Source: Larix kaempferi (lineage: Eukaryota > Streptophyta > Pinopsida > Pinales > Pinaceae). From it: DNA of 64,000 nucleotides. Below are positions 1-12,379 of the stretch, one piece after another. The notes under the pieces are model-generated. The model saw nothing but the letters and a program-made list of their open reading frames with translations, was not told where the DNA came from and searched no databases. Each line of letters begins with the position of its first letter. Within the stretch, counting starts at the first letter, position 1. Made by a program: the position numbers and the translations under genes. Location of the stretch: NCBI GenBank assembly GCA_027924585.1, contig BSBM01000486.1:42774501-42838500 (forward strand), written 5' to 3'.

Positions 1-1261
1 TAGTGAGTTTGTATCCAAATCAAAATTGAATGTATCTTCTTTGAAAGAAACCTGCACTTCTTTCCCATCTATAATTTTGCAGTGAGATGCATGACTGGAT
101 ATACATTTATGATCTACGATCCATTTTTTGCCACATCGACAACAAGTGTTTTTTTTCTTTTTTCTATCATTATCGAGATGACTAATGGATTTTTTTATTC
201 TTTTTCAGCTTGATATCAATATGATTGGGATTTGCTGTATTGATTTCCAGGTGACCAGTTGTCTCCACAATATCTAGAATGTGTCTCTTTTCGTTGCAAA
301 TAACACTTGTCAAGGTTTTTCTGCCATGATTTTTTAAACTTTTCTTCAATAATTTTTGCTTTACACCTAACCTTATCCAAGTTTGATATATTATGTAATT
401 CTAACTCATATTTTATGTATAGTTTTATCCCATGTACATACATCTAGAGTTGTTTATCATCTATTAACTTCGGTACTCATGTTTCTAGGGCTTCCCATTC
501 ATAGGTGTACTCCTCCACACCCCCCTTTTGCTGTAATTTGGTGATTTTTGCAAAAAATTATTTCTTGGTCACATCTTGAAATATTTTAAATAAATCATTT
601 TTGAATGTGTTCCAATTGTAGGAGCACACTTTGTTGTAATCTTCCACCACATATACCAATTATATGCCTGACCTTCTAGTTGCATTGAGGCATATTTTAT
701 CTTCTTATCATCAGATAGGATTTTATGTATGAAAATAATTCCTCCGCCTTATTGATCCATGCCACACTCTATTTTGTGTTGCCATCAAACTTTGGTAACT
801 ATGGCTTGGGATGTTTTGGATATCCACTCATTGGTTGCATTGAGATTGAGTACGATTGGTTGGGGTTAAGGCCTGAAAAGTGATTGTCACATATGTATGG
901 TTTTGTGGAATTTCCATTTTGAAGGAATTCAATTGAGGATTAGTTGTATCTGTTGAAAATGGGGGTGGCTGGTTTATTTTTGGTGAATTGATTTTGACAG
1001 AAGCATCTTTATCCATAAATAACTTCACAATCTTATCCAACCCTTCTTCTATGCTTGTGTTTATTTATTCTCTTACCTTCCTCATTTTGCAATATAAGGT
1101 GTTGGTGACCTCATTTCTTATGTTCCTCGTCACAATTCTTCTTTTCCTTCCCATAGCCCAGCTTCAATTTTATCTAATCTTGAGTTTAAACTTTCAAGAA
1201 TATTAGAATCTTGAGCTTGTTTTTTTTCAATTTTCTCCACTCAATCATTCATCGCTAACAT
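1..1261 (-). pseudogene. Degenerate gag of element G (Ty3/gypsy)
   Basis: Gag forms the capsid and nucleocapsid of the retrotransposon particle. From the likely start at 1261 there is a short charged, probably coiled N-terminus (VEKIEKKQAQ), then a spacer. A capsid core follows around 830-480, with the family hallmarks LPKFDGN, a conserved W-I-N-K-A-E block, ASMQLEGQAYNWY and a final EEYTYEWEAL. A Cys/His cluster near 130-175 (CCRCGKKWIVDHKC) matches the usual C-terminal zinc-knuckle position. The frame is broken by several stops and shifts, including a TGA seven codons in, so no intact protein is made. The assignment to gypsy gag is secure from motif order; the sublineage is not. Confidence 0.75.
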
Positions 1262-2462
1262 GGATCTAGTACAAGAGGGAATTTTTTTTGTCGATTTGAC
1301 GTTGACCAAGATTAAGTTTTAAATATAATAATGAATATTATTATATTAAATAATAATTTTTAATTTTTTAATAATAATATTCTTATTAATAATATTCTTA
1401 TTATTGCTATTATTATTATTAATTTTTATTTATAATAATATTTATTATTAAAAAAATTATGGAGAGCGAATGGTTGTGGATAGTTTTGGAGACTGTTAGG
1501 ATGGATGGACGGGTTTTAGGTGGAGTGTGGAAGGGACTCGAAGGTGGGAATGTAATGGAGTAAGGGAGTTTTGAGGCCTGGGGTGTGCTGGAAGTGTTTG
1601 AGGCAACAACGCAAAAGAGAAAGCCCAATCTAAAAGGCTTCAAATAACCCTACGCAAGAATTATTCTATCCTTAGACTATTTGGTATAGCTAACTATTTG
1701 GTATAGCCCAATCTAACTTTGTGGGTAATCGAAAATGGATCTTTCTTCCTACAAAGGAAGATCTAAAACCTTTTTTTCGTGAGAAAGAAAAAGAAATATA
1801 AATAGTAAGAAGACAAGTAAAGTAAACTTAAGTTGATCTACTTAAACCAAACTAAACCTTAAAAATGTGATTATAGGTTCAGAACAATCAAATCTTAAAG
1901 AAAAGGTAAGTGTAATACTAGCTAATAAACATATGGATTAGATCTAACATTACCAGCTTTAAACAAAACAAAATAGTAAAAACTAGATTATTTTATTCAA
2001 AGGATAAAAACAGTATGACTGTCATGTCAATGGTAAGCTAATTAACAAATTAACTTATGATGGTGATGACTGTTATGTAATTGCAAAATATGAAACAATA
2101 TGAATCAAGTAAAGAAATTTACTGATACATAACCTGCATACAAATCATATGATGATAAATCAAGCACATAGATTTATATGTTTTATGATTTAACAATACA
2201 AAACCGAGTTATTAGATGTATGTATTGAAAACCAAAATGAATCAAGGAAACTTGATACACATAATAAAAGAAAGGAACAGAGAAACTAACTGAAATTCTT
2301 TAATTTTTTTAAAACATTACAATTCTCCAAATACATAGTGTATCCAGATATCTCCTTCGATGGTTCCCCCCCCTTCATGATATCTTAGTCTCTTTAAATA
2401 ATAATTACAAAAATTACAAAGAAACAAATCTCCCACAAAAGTAGGGATTACAAGATATTGGT
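1262..2462. other. Non-coding: A/T-rich leader and downstream flank of the unknown gene
   Basis: 1320-1450 is a run of TAATAAT-type sequence. 1450-1640 is G/A-rich on the plus strand (pyrimidine-rich on minus), matching the style of 6920-7370. 1650-2400 is A/T-rich with short repeats (a GAATCAAG(T/G)AAA-type motif near 2100 and 2250). A run of eight C lies at 2366-2373. No coding frame could be supported. Confidence 0.5.
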
Positions 2463-5400
2463 TTAAGATTTTCCAAGGGCATATTTCCACTTGGAAAATA
2501 CATCCAAAAGGTCATCAACATCTTGATACTTTGCATGTTCAAGCTGTAATTGTGCCTTTCAAGTGAAAGCCTCGATATCCCTCTTCTTATCATTTGACCA
2601 TTCTCGTAATAAGAGATCAATCTTCATTCCTGAAGCCACAGGTAATTCAACTAATTCCTTGATCTCTGCTATATGGATCTGCTCAAGTTGCTCAATGCGC
2701 TCCTTGGATTTCAGATACTTCTCTTCAACCTGTGTGATCATGAGTTTGGGTGGAAGAGAAGTCTCAATACGATTCATGATAGGGAACTCTAACAAACCTA
2801 GCAGGTTATTAGAGGCAACAACATCTCTTTCTGTAGACTTGCTGGCCTTCTTCAATTGTACTCTCAACTATGTCACAGACATTCTCCCAGGATTCTAAAG
2901 AAATATTTATCCTTCTGAGTTTGATCTTATACAAAATAGGTTCTGGTTCAGGTTTATCTTTGATGTATTTTTGCCAATCAATTACATCTTCAAAATCTAT
3001 GGTGGCATCATTTCTCCTTTGATTGTGATCACCAAGAATATCTGAGAAATTCTCAAAGGAATTAAATATATCCTGAATTTCATTCAGGCCTTGAAACAAT
3101 TCAATCAAAGAATTCTTGAAATCATCATTAATCTGCAACGTGAATTCTTTAAATTTTTCTTTAGAGAATTTTGAAAAGGAAGAAACAACAGAAATGGACT
3201 GTGAAGATTCCAACTGTTGTTCAATGGATGCTAACTTCTCAGCATATTGTGCATTCTTCCATTGTGCTTCTTGAAGTTTTCTATTAAGATCATCATTCTA
3301 AGAATGCAATTTCTGAACTTGATCTTCATAATTTTCTTTTAATCCCTGTAACTGAGATTGATGTTCCAATTGAACCTGTTTCTTCCTGAGGTCTTGTAAT
3401 TCCTCTTCCTTCTTCTCAATTTATTTGTTGAGTGATGCAACAGAGTCATAGTTAGCACCAACAAATGCTCCCATGGAAACAACTATTTCTAAGGCTTCCT
3501 GTTTGACATCTGTGGAAGCTCTCTTCCAAATAATCTGATTAAGCACGGAGCCCTGTACTAGTGTCCCTTCTCTTTCTATTTTGGAAAATTTATTCACTAC
3601 AACCTTTTCTCACTTCAAAAATATTCTCCCAGTGAGACCACTGCATCTTCTCCAAAATATGCAATTTATTCAACAGGGGATGAAGACACTCCCAGAACCG
3701 TAACCAAATATACAGGTTGGGAAGCAACAGGGGAAGGAATAAGCATACTTATCTGAGGTATGGAGGTGGATGATATGGTAGTAGTAGACATTGAAAGAAA
3801 AGAAGCGGGAACTGTAGAAGAAGTGGAAGGATCTGAAGATGCAGGAAGAACTTGCATTTCAACTAGATTTGGGGAAATCTCCATGGGAGTCATAAGTTGA
3901 TCAGATGGTGGGGATGGAGGAACTTTAAGGTTTGATGATGATATAGATGGAAAACTGGTAGGGATGGTAAGAAGTGGAGAAGAAGTGACAGTAGAAGTGG
4001 TGGTCTCTGAAAAATGAATTTCAAGAAAAGAATCATCAACCAATAGGTTTTCAAGTTGATAAGAAGAAGTATGGGTCACTGAAGTAACCACTGTCAGGAT
4101 GGTAGGAATAATAACTGGACATGACAAGTTGGTAAAAGGAAACTCATCTTCCAAATCACAGTCTTCAATTTGCAGCAATGCAGGATTTTTCATTGACACT
4201 TCAATTTTCTGCTTCTTGGATGGAGGGGTGGAAGTAGTAGTCTTGGTATCAATTGTAGAGCTCATTAATTCTAGGATCTTCTTCATTTCTTCAGCTGATT
4301 TGATGAGAGCATTCAGATTAACTAGGGGTTGAGGCTGTTGAGGATCCCCAAATGGAGCTTTACTTTTATCTTTTGATTGGTAGGTTAGAAACAAAGGAGG
4401 TTTTACCTGAGTCTTTTGTGTATCCTTCTCTATCAACTCCTTTTTATCTCTTTCATCATCCGACAGTTTGATTTTTCTGTCTTGCAACACTTTTACTTTG
4501 AGCTCTTGCTGGTACTGGTGAATGAAAATTTTCTCCTCCTGAGAGGGGACTTTGTTCAAGACATCCTGGAATGAATTCACACCTTCATAGATGGAGTCAT
4601 CAGGAAAAAAATGATGCACATAAGTACTCTTGATATGCTCCTTTGTGAAGTGATTGGTCAAGAAAGACTTTGGATCATGCATCCTTTTATGGGCCTCCCC
4701 AAGCTTTAAGGTTGTAATTTTATTCCCAGGTAGAGTTGCATGAGTGGATTTCTGAATAAATAGGGATCCAATATTAAGAGGAAACTTAGGCCAGCCTTTC
4801 TTTTTAGCTCCAGTAAAACGAGGGAACACACCATCAATGACAGTTTGGAAGGATATCTCTCCCAATACCATTCTTTCAGGCACAATCCTGGGTAATAGAT
4901 GAACTGTGGTGCTGCCCCAAACTCTGAAGTAGGAAAAATATTATTCCACATACCAATCTCCCATAGTGGCAATCAATGCCTTAGATTGAGCAGATAAGGT
5001 GGGGTCATCCTCCTTGAATATTTTGTAATAAATGGAGCCCAGAAAATGGTCACAAATGTCATAAATGAGGGGTACAAAGTTGTCCTCCCATAACGCTGAG
5101 CAATAAATGTGGACTAGAGGTCCTTCCCTGGTCCAATTCCATCCCATGGAAGGAAAGGGAAAGGTTGAACATAACATGTCCATAACATAATTATAAAGGA
5201 AAAACATTGGATTTCTGGAGGTAGGAGTCTTCTTATACTTCTCAATGGCTTCCTTCAACACTACTGATAGAATCTGTGCCCAATTGAAGGATTCACCGGT
5301 GGTGAGAACACGATGTGCCACAGGTTCCCATTCTGCTTTGAAAACTATACAATTGTTTAACCCATACAATATACACAACATGGCTGCCAACAAGGAAAAG

Positions 5401-5914
5401 GGCTCTCTAAGCCAGGAAATATGATACAACTTATCACTTTGGGAGCAAAACTAGCAGGGTTTTCCATCCAAGATTTGATCATTTCATTGAAATTGAATCG
5501 GGTTTCAAAAGACTCTAGGAATTGCTTGGTAAGAAGTTGTTGGGGACTTCTAAGTGCATAAACACTGGAAAAGACATCAAGTTGGAAATAATCTAACAAG
5601 GTTTGGTTTATGCCATTGAATGCGTGGTCCTGAGGGTTGGAATGATCGATAATCCATTTTATTGCATCTGTGTAGGGCATCAGGGACGGTTTGGCTGCTA
5701 CAACGTGGATTTGAGATTTATTGATGTTCAGATAAGCCGCCTGGTCATGCTGGATTTCAGAAACATCGTCATTGTCAAAGATGGCATAAATCCGTGACCA
5801 ATCCAACATATAGGTTTCAAAAATCCTCCCATTAGTGTTAGAGAATATTCCACTATTTGGGTCTTTGTTTTTCAATTGGCCCATGAAAATTTTAGATCTA
5901 GTGTTCTTCGACAT
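2463..5914 (-). pseudogene. Large broken gene of unknown function, about 1,150 codons
   Basis: Starting at ATG 5914 (MSKNTRSKIF), the frame runs through a globular N-terminal region rich in aromatic residues, then a Ser/Thr/Pro-rich linker (about 4400-3670), a charged coiled-coil region (about 3460-3200) and an acidic tail, ending at TAA 2463-2465. It is broken by a frameshift near 5420, an in-frame TAA at 4938-4940, a frameshift near 3670, stops near 3421 and 3299, another frameshift near 2840 and a TGA at 2559-2561. Frames on either side of each break continue the same protein. I do not recognise a domain. Similar large extra frames of unknown role occur in plant LTR elements; here it lies between the PBS and gag of G on the same strand, so it may be cargo, an extra retroelement frame, or a separate insertion. 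Confidence 0.6.
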
Positions 5915-6280
5915 GATTGAAAAATGGGTTTTTTCTAATAAAAATGAAAAAAAGATTTCAATTAAAATTGATTTTCAATTTTCAATTATTAAGCATATGA
6001 CTAGCATATAACAGGAAACTTACTCGTAAACCAGTGGAAAAGAACAACAAAGCTAGCAGCAAGATGAAATCCGCAGTGAAATTCGTTTGCAGAAGGTAAA
6101 ATTGCAGCATGAAAATGGTAAAAAGATCATTTTACTCCACGTATTTAACCCCAAAATGTTATTAGCGAATTTAAAAAAAGACCGTAGATCTCAAGCGAAT
6201 CAATGGTCAAGATTAAATGAAGAAAAAGGTGGATTGCGGAATTACGGATGCACTTTTCGAAAATTTGTGACTTAAGATTT
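5915..6280. other. Upstream flank of the unknown gene, no gene seen
   Basis: A/T-rich sequence directly 5' of the minus-strand gene, with a block of TTTTCAATT-type repeats at 5955-5990. It could hold that gene's promoter or 5' leader. No specific site could be supported. Confidence 0.4.
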
Positions 6281-6740
6281 TCGCAATCTGCATTGTGGGT
6301 TGCAGGATTGCGGACGTGCAAATTGAATGTTGGGAAGTTTATCATTTCCTCAATCCACAACCTGAAGTCAGAAATGCAGAGCGGGAAAAATTATGGGAAA
6401 GAATTCGATCTTCCCGCAATCCGCATTGCGGGTTGCGGGATTGCGGAATTGCGGGAATGTTTTTAAGAAATTTAGGTATCCGCAATCCACAATATATTTG
6501 CAGGTTAGGGAAAGGAAATGAAATTTTATTTTTTAAGTTTGGTTTCCACTTTCCGCAATCCGCATTGCGGGTTGTGGAAATGCGGAACCAAAAATTTGTT
6601 TTTTATTGATCAAACGCTTTCCAAATTCCGCAATCCGCAATGCGGGTTGCGAAAATGCCGAAGCAAGAAATTCAAACTCTTTAAAAATGGTATTCTCATG
6701 ACCGACATTGCAGATTGCGGGATTGCAGAAACTATGTATT
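6281..6740. repeat. Minisatellite of about 70 bp with a 25-nt near-palindromic core
   Basis: The core has outer arms CCGCAA and TTGCGG around an inner CCGCA(A/T)TGCGG, so nearly the whole core can fold on itself. Clear copies are at 6414-6438, 6553-6577 and 6628-6651; weaker ones start near 6281, 6355, 6480 and 6703. Spacings fall at roughly 55-75 bp or twice that. The array is far more G+C-rich than its surroundings. Overlapping short frames here on both strands are side effects of the repeat. Confidence 0.75.
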
Positions 6741-7371
6741 TCCAAGAAAAACAAGTCCTTCCGCAAATCATGAAAATGCATAAAAACAAGCGTTAAAAAG
6801 TTTCTATTGAGATCAAAGCATGTTGAGGTGAGAATGAAAGATATCAATCATAAAACCCCTCATAATAGAGATGAAATAATTCTATATTACGTCAATCAAT
6901 TTGTAACTGGGGCTCCCATCTTTATGTTTTAAAAATGGGATATGTTGTGCCTACAACAGGGAGAAAAACATAACAATGAATGGAGGAATAAATATAGTGA
7001 GGGGGGGAAGGGGGATGCAAGGAGATGAAGAAGCATGTGGGTAATGATAGGACGCGGTGGGACGGAGCTAGAGAGTGGGGAGTGAAGTGGAGGGACGATG
7101 TGGAGATGAGGTGCAATGAAGAACGATGAGAAAGAAACAAGGCATTTGGAGAAGGGGATATGGGAAGATCACAATGAAAGGGGGAGAACAATTGAGAGGG
7201 GAAAAGTGTGGATGAGAGAATGTAGGTGTGGAGGAAGGAAGGTGAAGGGTGGAAGAGAGATGGGCACAGCGACTACAATAGTGGAAAAGAGTTGGACATG
7301 GTGAAGAGAAGGATGTCAAGGAGTGCATGTATGAAGTAAATATGGATGAGAAAGGAGTGAGTTTCGTGTTG
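6741..7371 (-). other. Pyrimidine-rich leader of element G
   Basis: On the minus strand this follows the PBS and is almost pure C/T for hundreds of bases (about 7320 to 6960), as is common in untranslated leaders. The short Ser/Pro-rich frames it produces are composition artefacts. Confidence 0.45.
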
Positions 7372-7383
7372 GCTCTAATACCA
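7372..7383 (-). other. Primer-binding site of element G
   Basis: The minus strand reads TGGTATTAGAGC, one mismatch from the initiator tRNA-Met complement TGGTATCAGAGC. It begins two bases after the LTR end. Minus-strand DNA synthesis would start here. Confidence 0.7.
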
Positions 7384-7385
7384 GA

Positions 7386-7622
7386 TGGAGTGGACAGTCC
7401 ATGTTCACTTATTAATTGACAGGAGAATTCTCTGAAATATATAATAATATATATAGAATAATAAATAATTGATGAAATGAACGATATTTTACAAAATGAT
7501 GGCCCACTACATATATGGTTTGGGAATCTATATTGAGGAGTCGTGTCCTCTTAATTTAATTTTTAATTACTATTAATGAATGATTATTAATTTATATTAT
7601 TTATTATTTTATGTTTGTAACA
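7386..7622 (-). repeat. 5' LTR of element G (237 bp)
   Basis: On the minus strand it begins TGTTACAAAC and ends CACTCCA, so it has TG...CA ends and lies directly before the PBS. It is A/T-rich with TATATATTATT-type sequence suited to a core promoter. Its outer edge cuts the H pol frame. The partner LTR is outside the window, so the edges rest on termini, PBS and the broken host frame. Confidence 0.65.
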
Positions 7623-8245
7623 AGTTAGGTGGTACACTTTCTGGTTGCAAGTGAATAGCATGGCCATGATCTTGAGCAAGTAGAATACTTTTAGGAATCT
7701 CTCCAAATACCATGGAGTGATTTCCAATAACTCTTTGGAGATCCACTGGAATAGAGGGTATATTTGCTTCAACATCTAGTGAGAACAATTGTGCAACCAC
7801 ACCAATGGTGTCTCCTTTTTAGAAAAAAAATCATGTTTTTAGAGCTTATCACTTTAAAGGGTTTCCATGGAATACCATTGAGTTCAATTTCCTTTATTTT
7901 TGAGGAGAATCTCATGCAAAGTTATTCAAAATTAAGATCCACTATTCCCAATGATTGTAACCATTGGAACCCTAATACAACATTGACAACACCCATTTGG
8001 ATTGCAATCATTGGACTATCCAATAAATTATCCTTAATAATAAGCTTCATAATATGGCACTTCACTAAACAATTTATGGTACCCCCATCTACAATCATTA
8101 CTTGAAAAATTGGTGTTGGATATATAAATCCATTAAGAATTTTGGCTAATTTGCAATCAATAAAAATTATTAGCTTTTTTATTTTTGACATATCCTTCTA
8201 TCCTAAGAGTTTGAGGAGTGATAATTCAAACCAATGCATGGAAAG
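7623..8245 (-). pseudogene. Element H: gypsy protease to start of reverse transcriptase, degenerate
   Basis: Read from 8245 downwards there are gypsy protease landmarks: ISFHAL, TPQTLRIEGYV, FQVMIVDGGTINC, then MGVVNVVLGFQWLQSLG. The linker to reverse transcriptase follows (ELNGIPWKPFKVI and, in another frame, FGEIPKS...HAIHLQP). The catalytic block D-S-G-x-x-H-N is missing: the frame reads IIFID then CKLAKIL, consistent with a deletion of about nine codons across the active site. There is a stop near 7919 and a frame change near 7800. The fragment ends at the LTR of G, which inserted into it. Confidence 0.75.
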
Positions 8246-10979
8246 ATATGGTCCTAGCCAACCATACAATTACAATTAAGTTCATATCCAAACAATAAAG
8301 ACAATATTAGTATAATAATAGAAATGTAATGTCATAATATATAGGGCTTCACATCTTTGTCCGGCCTGTCTCTAGTTTTTGGTCCCTGAGGGTTTTCCCT
8401 TTTTGTTGGTTATCATCACCAAATAATTCATGGTGGTGATGGTGGTGGTGGGGAGAAATCTCTCAGATGAATTGCAAGGGACATTTGGTATCACCTTGCG
8501 AGAGTAAGGATGGATCAATTATTCCTTATCTTCCTTGGGGACCTTCTTCAAGCACTTTGTTCTATTGATACCATAAGCATCAATGTGACCATGGAGGAGG
8601 CCGGTTTGTTGCTGCTTGTTGGGAAGGCATTGAAGGGGATAGAAGGACCGAGGATGATGATGGTGATGGTGACCCACTTCTAGCATAATACAATTATACT
8701 TAAATGATGGCCTATGGTTTCAAGGTATTTTGATAGACAAGACATATGGATGATGGAAAAATGGCATATAGACAAATTATGTGGCATATTCTTACTAGAA
8801 AGAGAAATGATGAATATGCAAACAATGCTTAGAAACATGTTACCACAAAGAAATGCCTATCGACAATTATTACTTTAACACATACCTAATAATACATGTA
8901 CATTATATAATTTTCATGGTAGGTTTTAATAGTACCTCTCTTTTCTTAGTACAATTAAAGAAACATGTAAAACCTAATATAATCTAATAATCAATAAACC
9001 CTAACTTATCATACTACTATAAAAAGTACTTAATTTTGAACTCATTAGTTAATTTTAATGTCATTGATGTCACGCATTGAGAATCCTCTCCTACTTGTAA
9101 TTGTTATTTATCTTTATTCTTTTATAAGATAAGTCATATTGAAAAATAAATGTGCACATGTATGAGACCTAGTGATACAAAGGAGTTTGAGCATGACACA
9201 TAACTAAAATCACACCAAGGTTGATACACGTGTCTGGTTCTAGTTAATGAATTAAACTCATTAAATTTATTTTCTTCATAGAAATGAGTAGAATTAATGT
9301 GTTTGTTGTAGAGGAATGGTTTCTTGGAGGAGCTAAATCAAATGGGGGGAAGCAATAATACTTTTTGTGGTATATTTAGATGGGAAACAATTATTCCAAC
9401 CAACAATTGCAAAGGCCTCAACTATGATTCCAATTCCATATGCTTCCTATGGTGTATCACGATGACTGATTTAACCTCATTGTTCCACTATAATATTTCT
9501 AGAACATGGTTTGCATTCAATTGCATGGATTTCCTTGGCTTGATTTTCACCATAGGTGTGCCACTCAAATTTCTCATTTTTGAAATATTCGACCAGATGG
9601 TTGAATTCATTAGTTTGCACTAGGATTTGAATTCATCCTTATCACATCACTTCACACCCTTATTCAACTCCTTAATCTCATATCTTGCAATGAAAATGGA
9701 CCATTGTTGTGACTAATCTTCCCATCAATCGAACAAAGACAACCTTATCCAAAGCACACAGAGCAGTCCAATTCTTTCAATTGGAGATAAAGTTGAGGTC
9801 TGAGATGAGGGAAAATGCAGCATGCCACATCCAATATCCATTCCCAATAAACCACCACATACTATTTAACTCCCCCATTATAGAAAAAATAAATCCCTAT
9901 GCAGGATAATTGCACAAGGATTTAGGAAGGTGGCATGGGTTCCTTAACTTACCATCCATGTATTCTATATGCATTGCGATGCAAGCATTTATGAATGAGG
10001 TGGTTTCCATGCCATGATTTCATGTTAATATGGGGAGGGGTAGTTTGAGAAGAACCCTCTTGTACACTGCTTCTCTTATTGAGCTTCTTGTTTGTGAGAT
10101 CATTTTTCCTTCCTAAGATGTGGTAAAAACTCAATTTGTTCAAAATCTTGAGCCACCAATAAGATTCATTGAGTGAATTTGGAAAACTTGAATTTGTGAA
10201 GATGAATTTTATGATGTAAGGACCTTATAATAATTGTTGTGGAATCCCTAATGACCATTGATTTTCTTATCCCTTTACCTTTTAAAACCAGTAATCCCCT
10301 ATATGGTTGCTAAAGGTTCTACCTCATTATTGATTAGAATTCCTATTCTTCATACAAACTCAATTTCCGTTTTTCCATCAAGATAAAAAAATGGACCACA
10401 AAATAACAACTTGTATTTTAGATCTTACTAAAGGTTCGCCACCTCATTATGTTTCCTCTATGAATTGGAAAAGAGTAAAAAATGCCCTTTAATATATATC
10501 CATGTATGGACATGCCTTGTGACATATCTTCTCTATATGCTTTTTCCTAGTCCTACACCTTTCTTGAGTTTCTTTTGACTTTTATGCCCAGGATATAAAT
10601 TAACTATGGCTCACCTTTATTTATAGAAGTGCTTATCTTTGTGATGAGTAGGAGTCATTTATAGTATTTCAAAAATAAAAGAGAGAAGAGTGTGGAAGTT
10701 ACTCATTCAACTATAAGGTCACTCTCATAAAGTTGTTGTGAAATGTCATTAAAGTCTTTGTTGAGTCCCTAATTTTGATATACAATAGTAGGGTTGGATG
10801 AAGTTAATCCAACTTGAATTGGAAGGTGCACTTGTCAAAGTTTGGAATAACTATATCTCAGAGTTGAGGTATGGGTACATAAGACTAAAAGAGGAACCAT
10901 ATGAAGCAATCCAGAACAAAAAAATAAGAAAAGTGGGGCTTACTATACTAAATTAATATATGAAGTCATAATGCCTCCT
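8246..10979. other. Unassigned 2.7 kb, probably old repeat DNA
   Basis: No gene could be supported. A minus-strand stretch at about 9720-9310 reads fairly open with a few stops and looks protein-like (for example NEKFEWHTYGENQAKEIHAI), but I do not recognise it. 8345-8410 resembles an LTR end (GGTCCCTGAGGGTTTTCCC) without a partner. A GGT/GAT repeat lies at 8425-8455. H's gag would be expected on the minus strand here but was not identified. Confidence 0.4.
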
Positions 10980-12364
10980 TGTAATACCCCCAGTTTTGAC
11001 TTCAAATGTATTGAATCAAAATTATGTAAATGATGTAAATATGCTAGTATGGATTCCTAGTGCGAAGATCAAGGCCAAGGCCTGACTAGTGGGCTATGCA
11101 TGTATGATGTAAATATTTTTAATTGGACCATATGGTTGGATTGTTGTGCTAACTTGAAATCTGTTTAAATATTATGTTGTAAAAATATAAAAAATGGTCC
11201 AAGATGGATGTGTAAAGAACATTGGAGGGGTTATGATTCCACTAGAGGGGAAGAGGAAAGGGGGCCTATGGGATATTTAATCCTCTATTGCTTAGTGTCA
11301 AACTTAGAAATCACCCAATTGATTCCACGTGCCTTAAATGATCCAATTAATTCCTCTTGACTATTAAATTAAATCATTGAATGCATGTGTGAGGTTGGTG
11401 TGGAAAGTCAACCCATGCAGTTATGGAAACATGGGGTGAATGTACTTTTATGACAATTATGTTAGTGGTAAGCGTCCTTTCTTCTATGGTAATAAGTTAT
11501 GTCAATTGTATTTTCACCATTTAATCATATCCTTTGGAGTCAACCACCCATTCTATTATGCATATTTATAGTACGTATAGTTTTTTCCCTTGCTGTTCAT
11601 TACCAATATGAGGTTGTGCATTAACCAAAAAATTGAATTTGTAAGGAGAAATGCAGATTTGAGGAAAAAATAGATGGTTGTAGGTGATCATAGAGGTTGG
11701 GAAAGATATGAACCTATATCCATTGAGTTTTTCTACTTTTGCATGCTTGAGAAGCCATGCATTAATGCTACATGAGGTTCTCCAACAACATACAACAGAT
11801 TGGACTCTTACTGCACAACATTGTAAGCACTATAAGGATTGGATTTCCTAAGGGAACCATGGATTAGTGAAGGGCAATTCCTTCATTGTGTTGTGTGGGG
11901 AAGTTGGAATGAGTGTCATGGTTGAGTGAGATTCTTGTAGAGATTTGGATGAACACTTGGATAAGAATTGAGAGAAAAAGGGGTTGTGGGATAATAGAGA
12001 GAAGCTTGTAGGTGTTTGCTTCGCCTTGGTGTCCTCTCAGTAGAAATAGTATATGCTGGATAAAGTTCCTACGATTGGGTGGGAAATTGCTCTTACACAT
12101 ACAGTTGCTTGGATCTTCTTTGTTTAAAGATAAGTATTCTCTTTGTATTTGGTTGTGCAATGATTATATTTTATGCCTATGATGTATATGCATGATGTTT
12201 GTGTGTGTGGATAGAGTTTAATTTGGTTGTGTTTTCCATTTATGCATTTGCGCACACATTTTATTGTTTATGAATTCATAATATGCACATGGGGAAAAAT
12301 TTACAAGCCTAGAATTTGTAATGCCTTCCCCTTTTTGGTTAAATTAATGGATGGGGATGTGACA
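10980..12364 (+). repeat. 5' LTR of element E (1385 bp)
   Basis: It starts TGTAATACCCCC and ends ATGTGACA, three bases before a primer-binding site. Length, start, end and several internal blocks (AATGATGTAA, TCAAGGCCAAGGCC, CCTACGATTGGGTGG) match the LTR of element D, which is also 1385 bp, so the two belong to one broad family. No partner LTR is present in the window. Confidence 0.7.
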
Positions 12365-12367
12365 TAG

Positions 12368-12379
12368 TGGTATCAGGGC
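12368..12379 (+). other. Primer-binding site of element E
   Basis: TGGTATCAGGGC, one mismatch from the initiator tRNA-Met complement, three bases after the LTR. The same three-base gap is seen in element D. Confidence 0.75.

Larger units (their letters stand above)
1..7622 (-). mobile_element. Element G: Ty3/gypsy LTR retrotransposon, 5' part, minus strand
   Basis: Read on the minus strand, the order is LTR (7622 to 7386), PBS (7383 to 7372), pyrimidine-rich leader, a large unknown reading frame, then gag (1261 to 1). Protease, polymerase and the 3' LTR would lie beyond the left edge. The LTR interrupts a gypsy pol (H), so its right edge is a real insertion junction; the flank AGTTA (7623-7627) is the expected target duplication, but its partner is outside the window. 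It is inferred, not shown, that gag and LTR belong to one element. The stretches 1430-1640 and 6920-7370 are both strongly C/T-rich on the minus strand and could be two halves of one leader split by the insert that carries the unknown gene. Confidence 0.6.

Noticed and set aside
2366-2373. Run of C (G on the minus strand) as a polypurine tract
   Set aside because: No LTR start (TG) follows it on the minus strand and no matching LTR pair was found.
6922-7328. Ser/Pro-rich and Gly/Arg-rich frames
   Set aside because: Consequence of a long pyrimidine-rich tract in the leader of element G.
9324-9909. Plus-strand frames of 99 and 66 codons as genes
   Set aside because: No recognisable family, no flanking signals, and the surrounding sequence looks like decayed repeat; left as unassigned.
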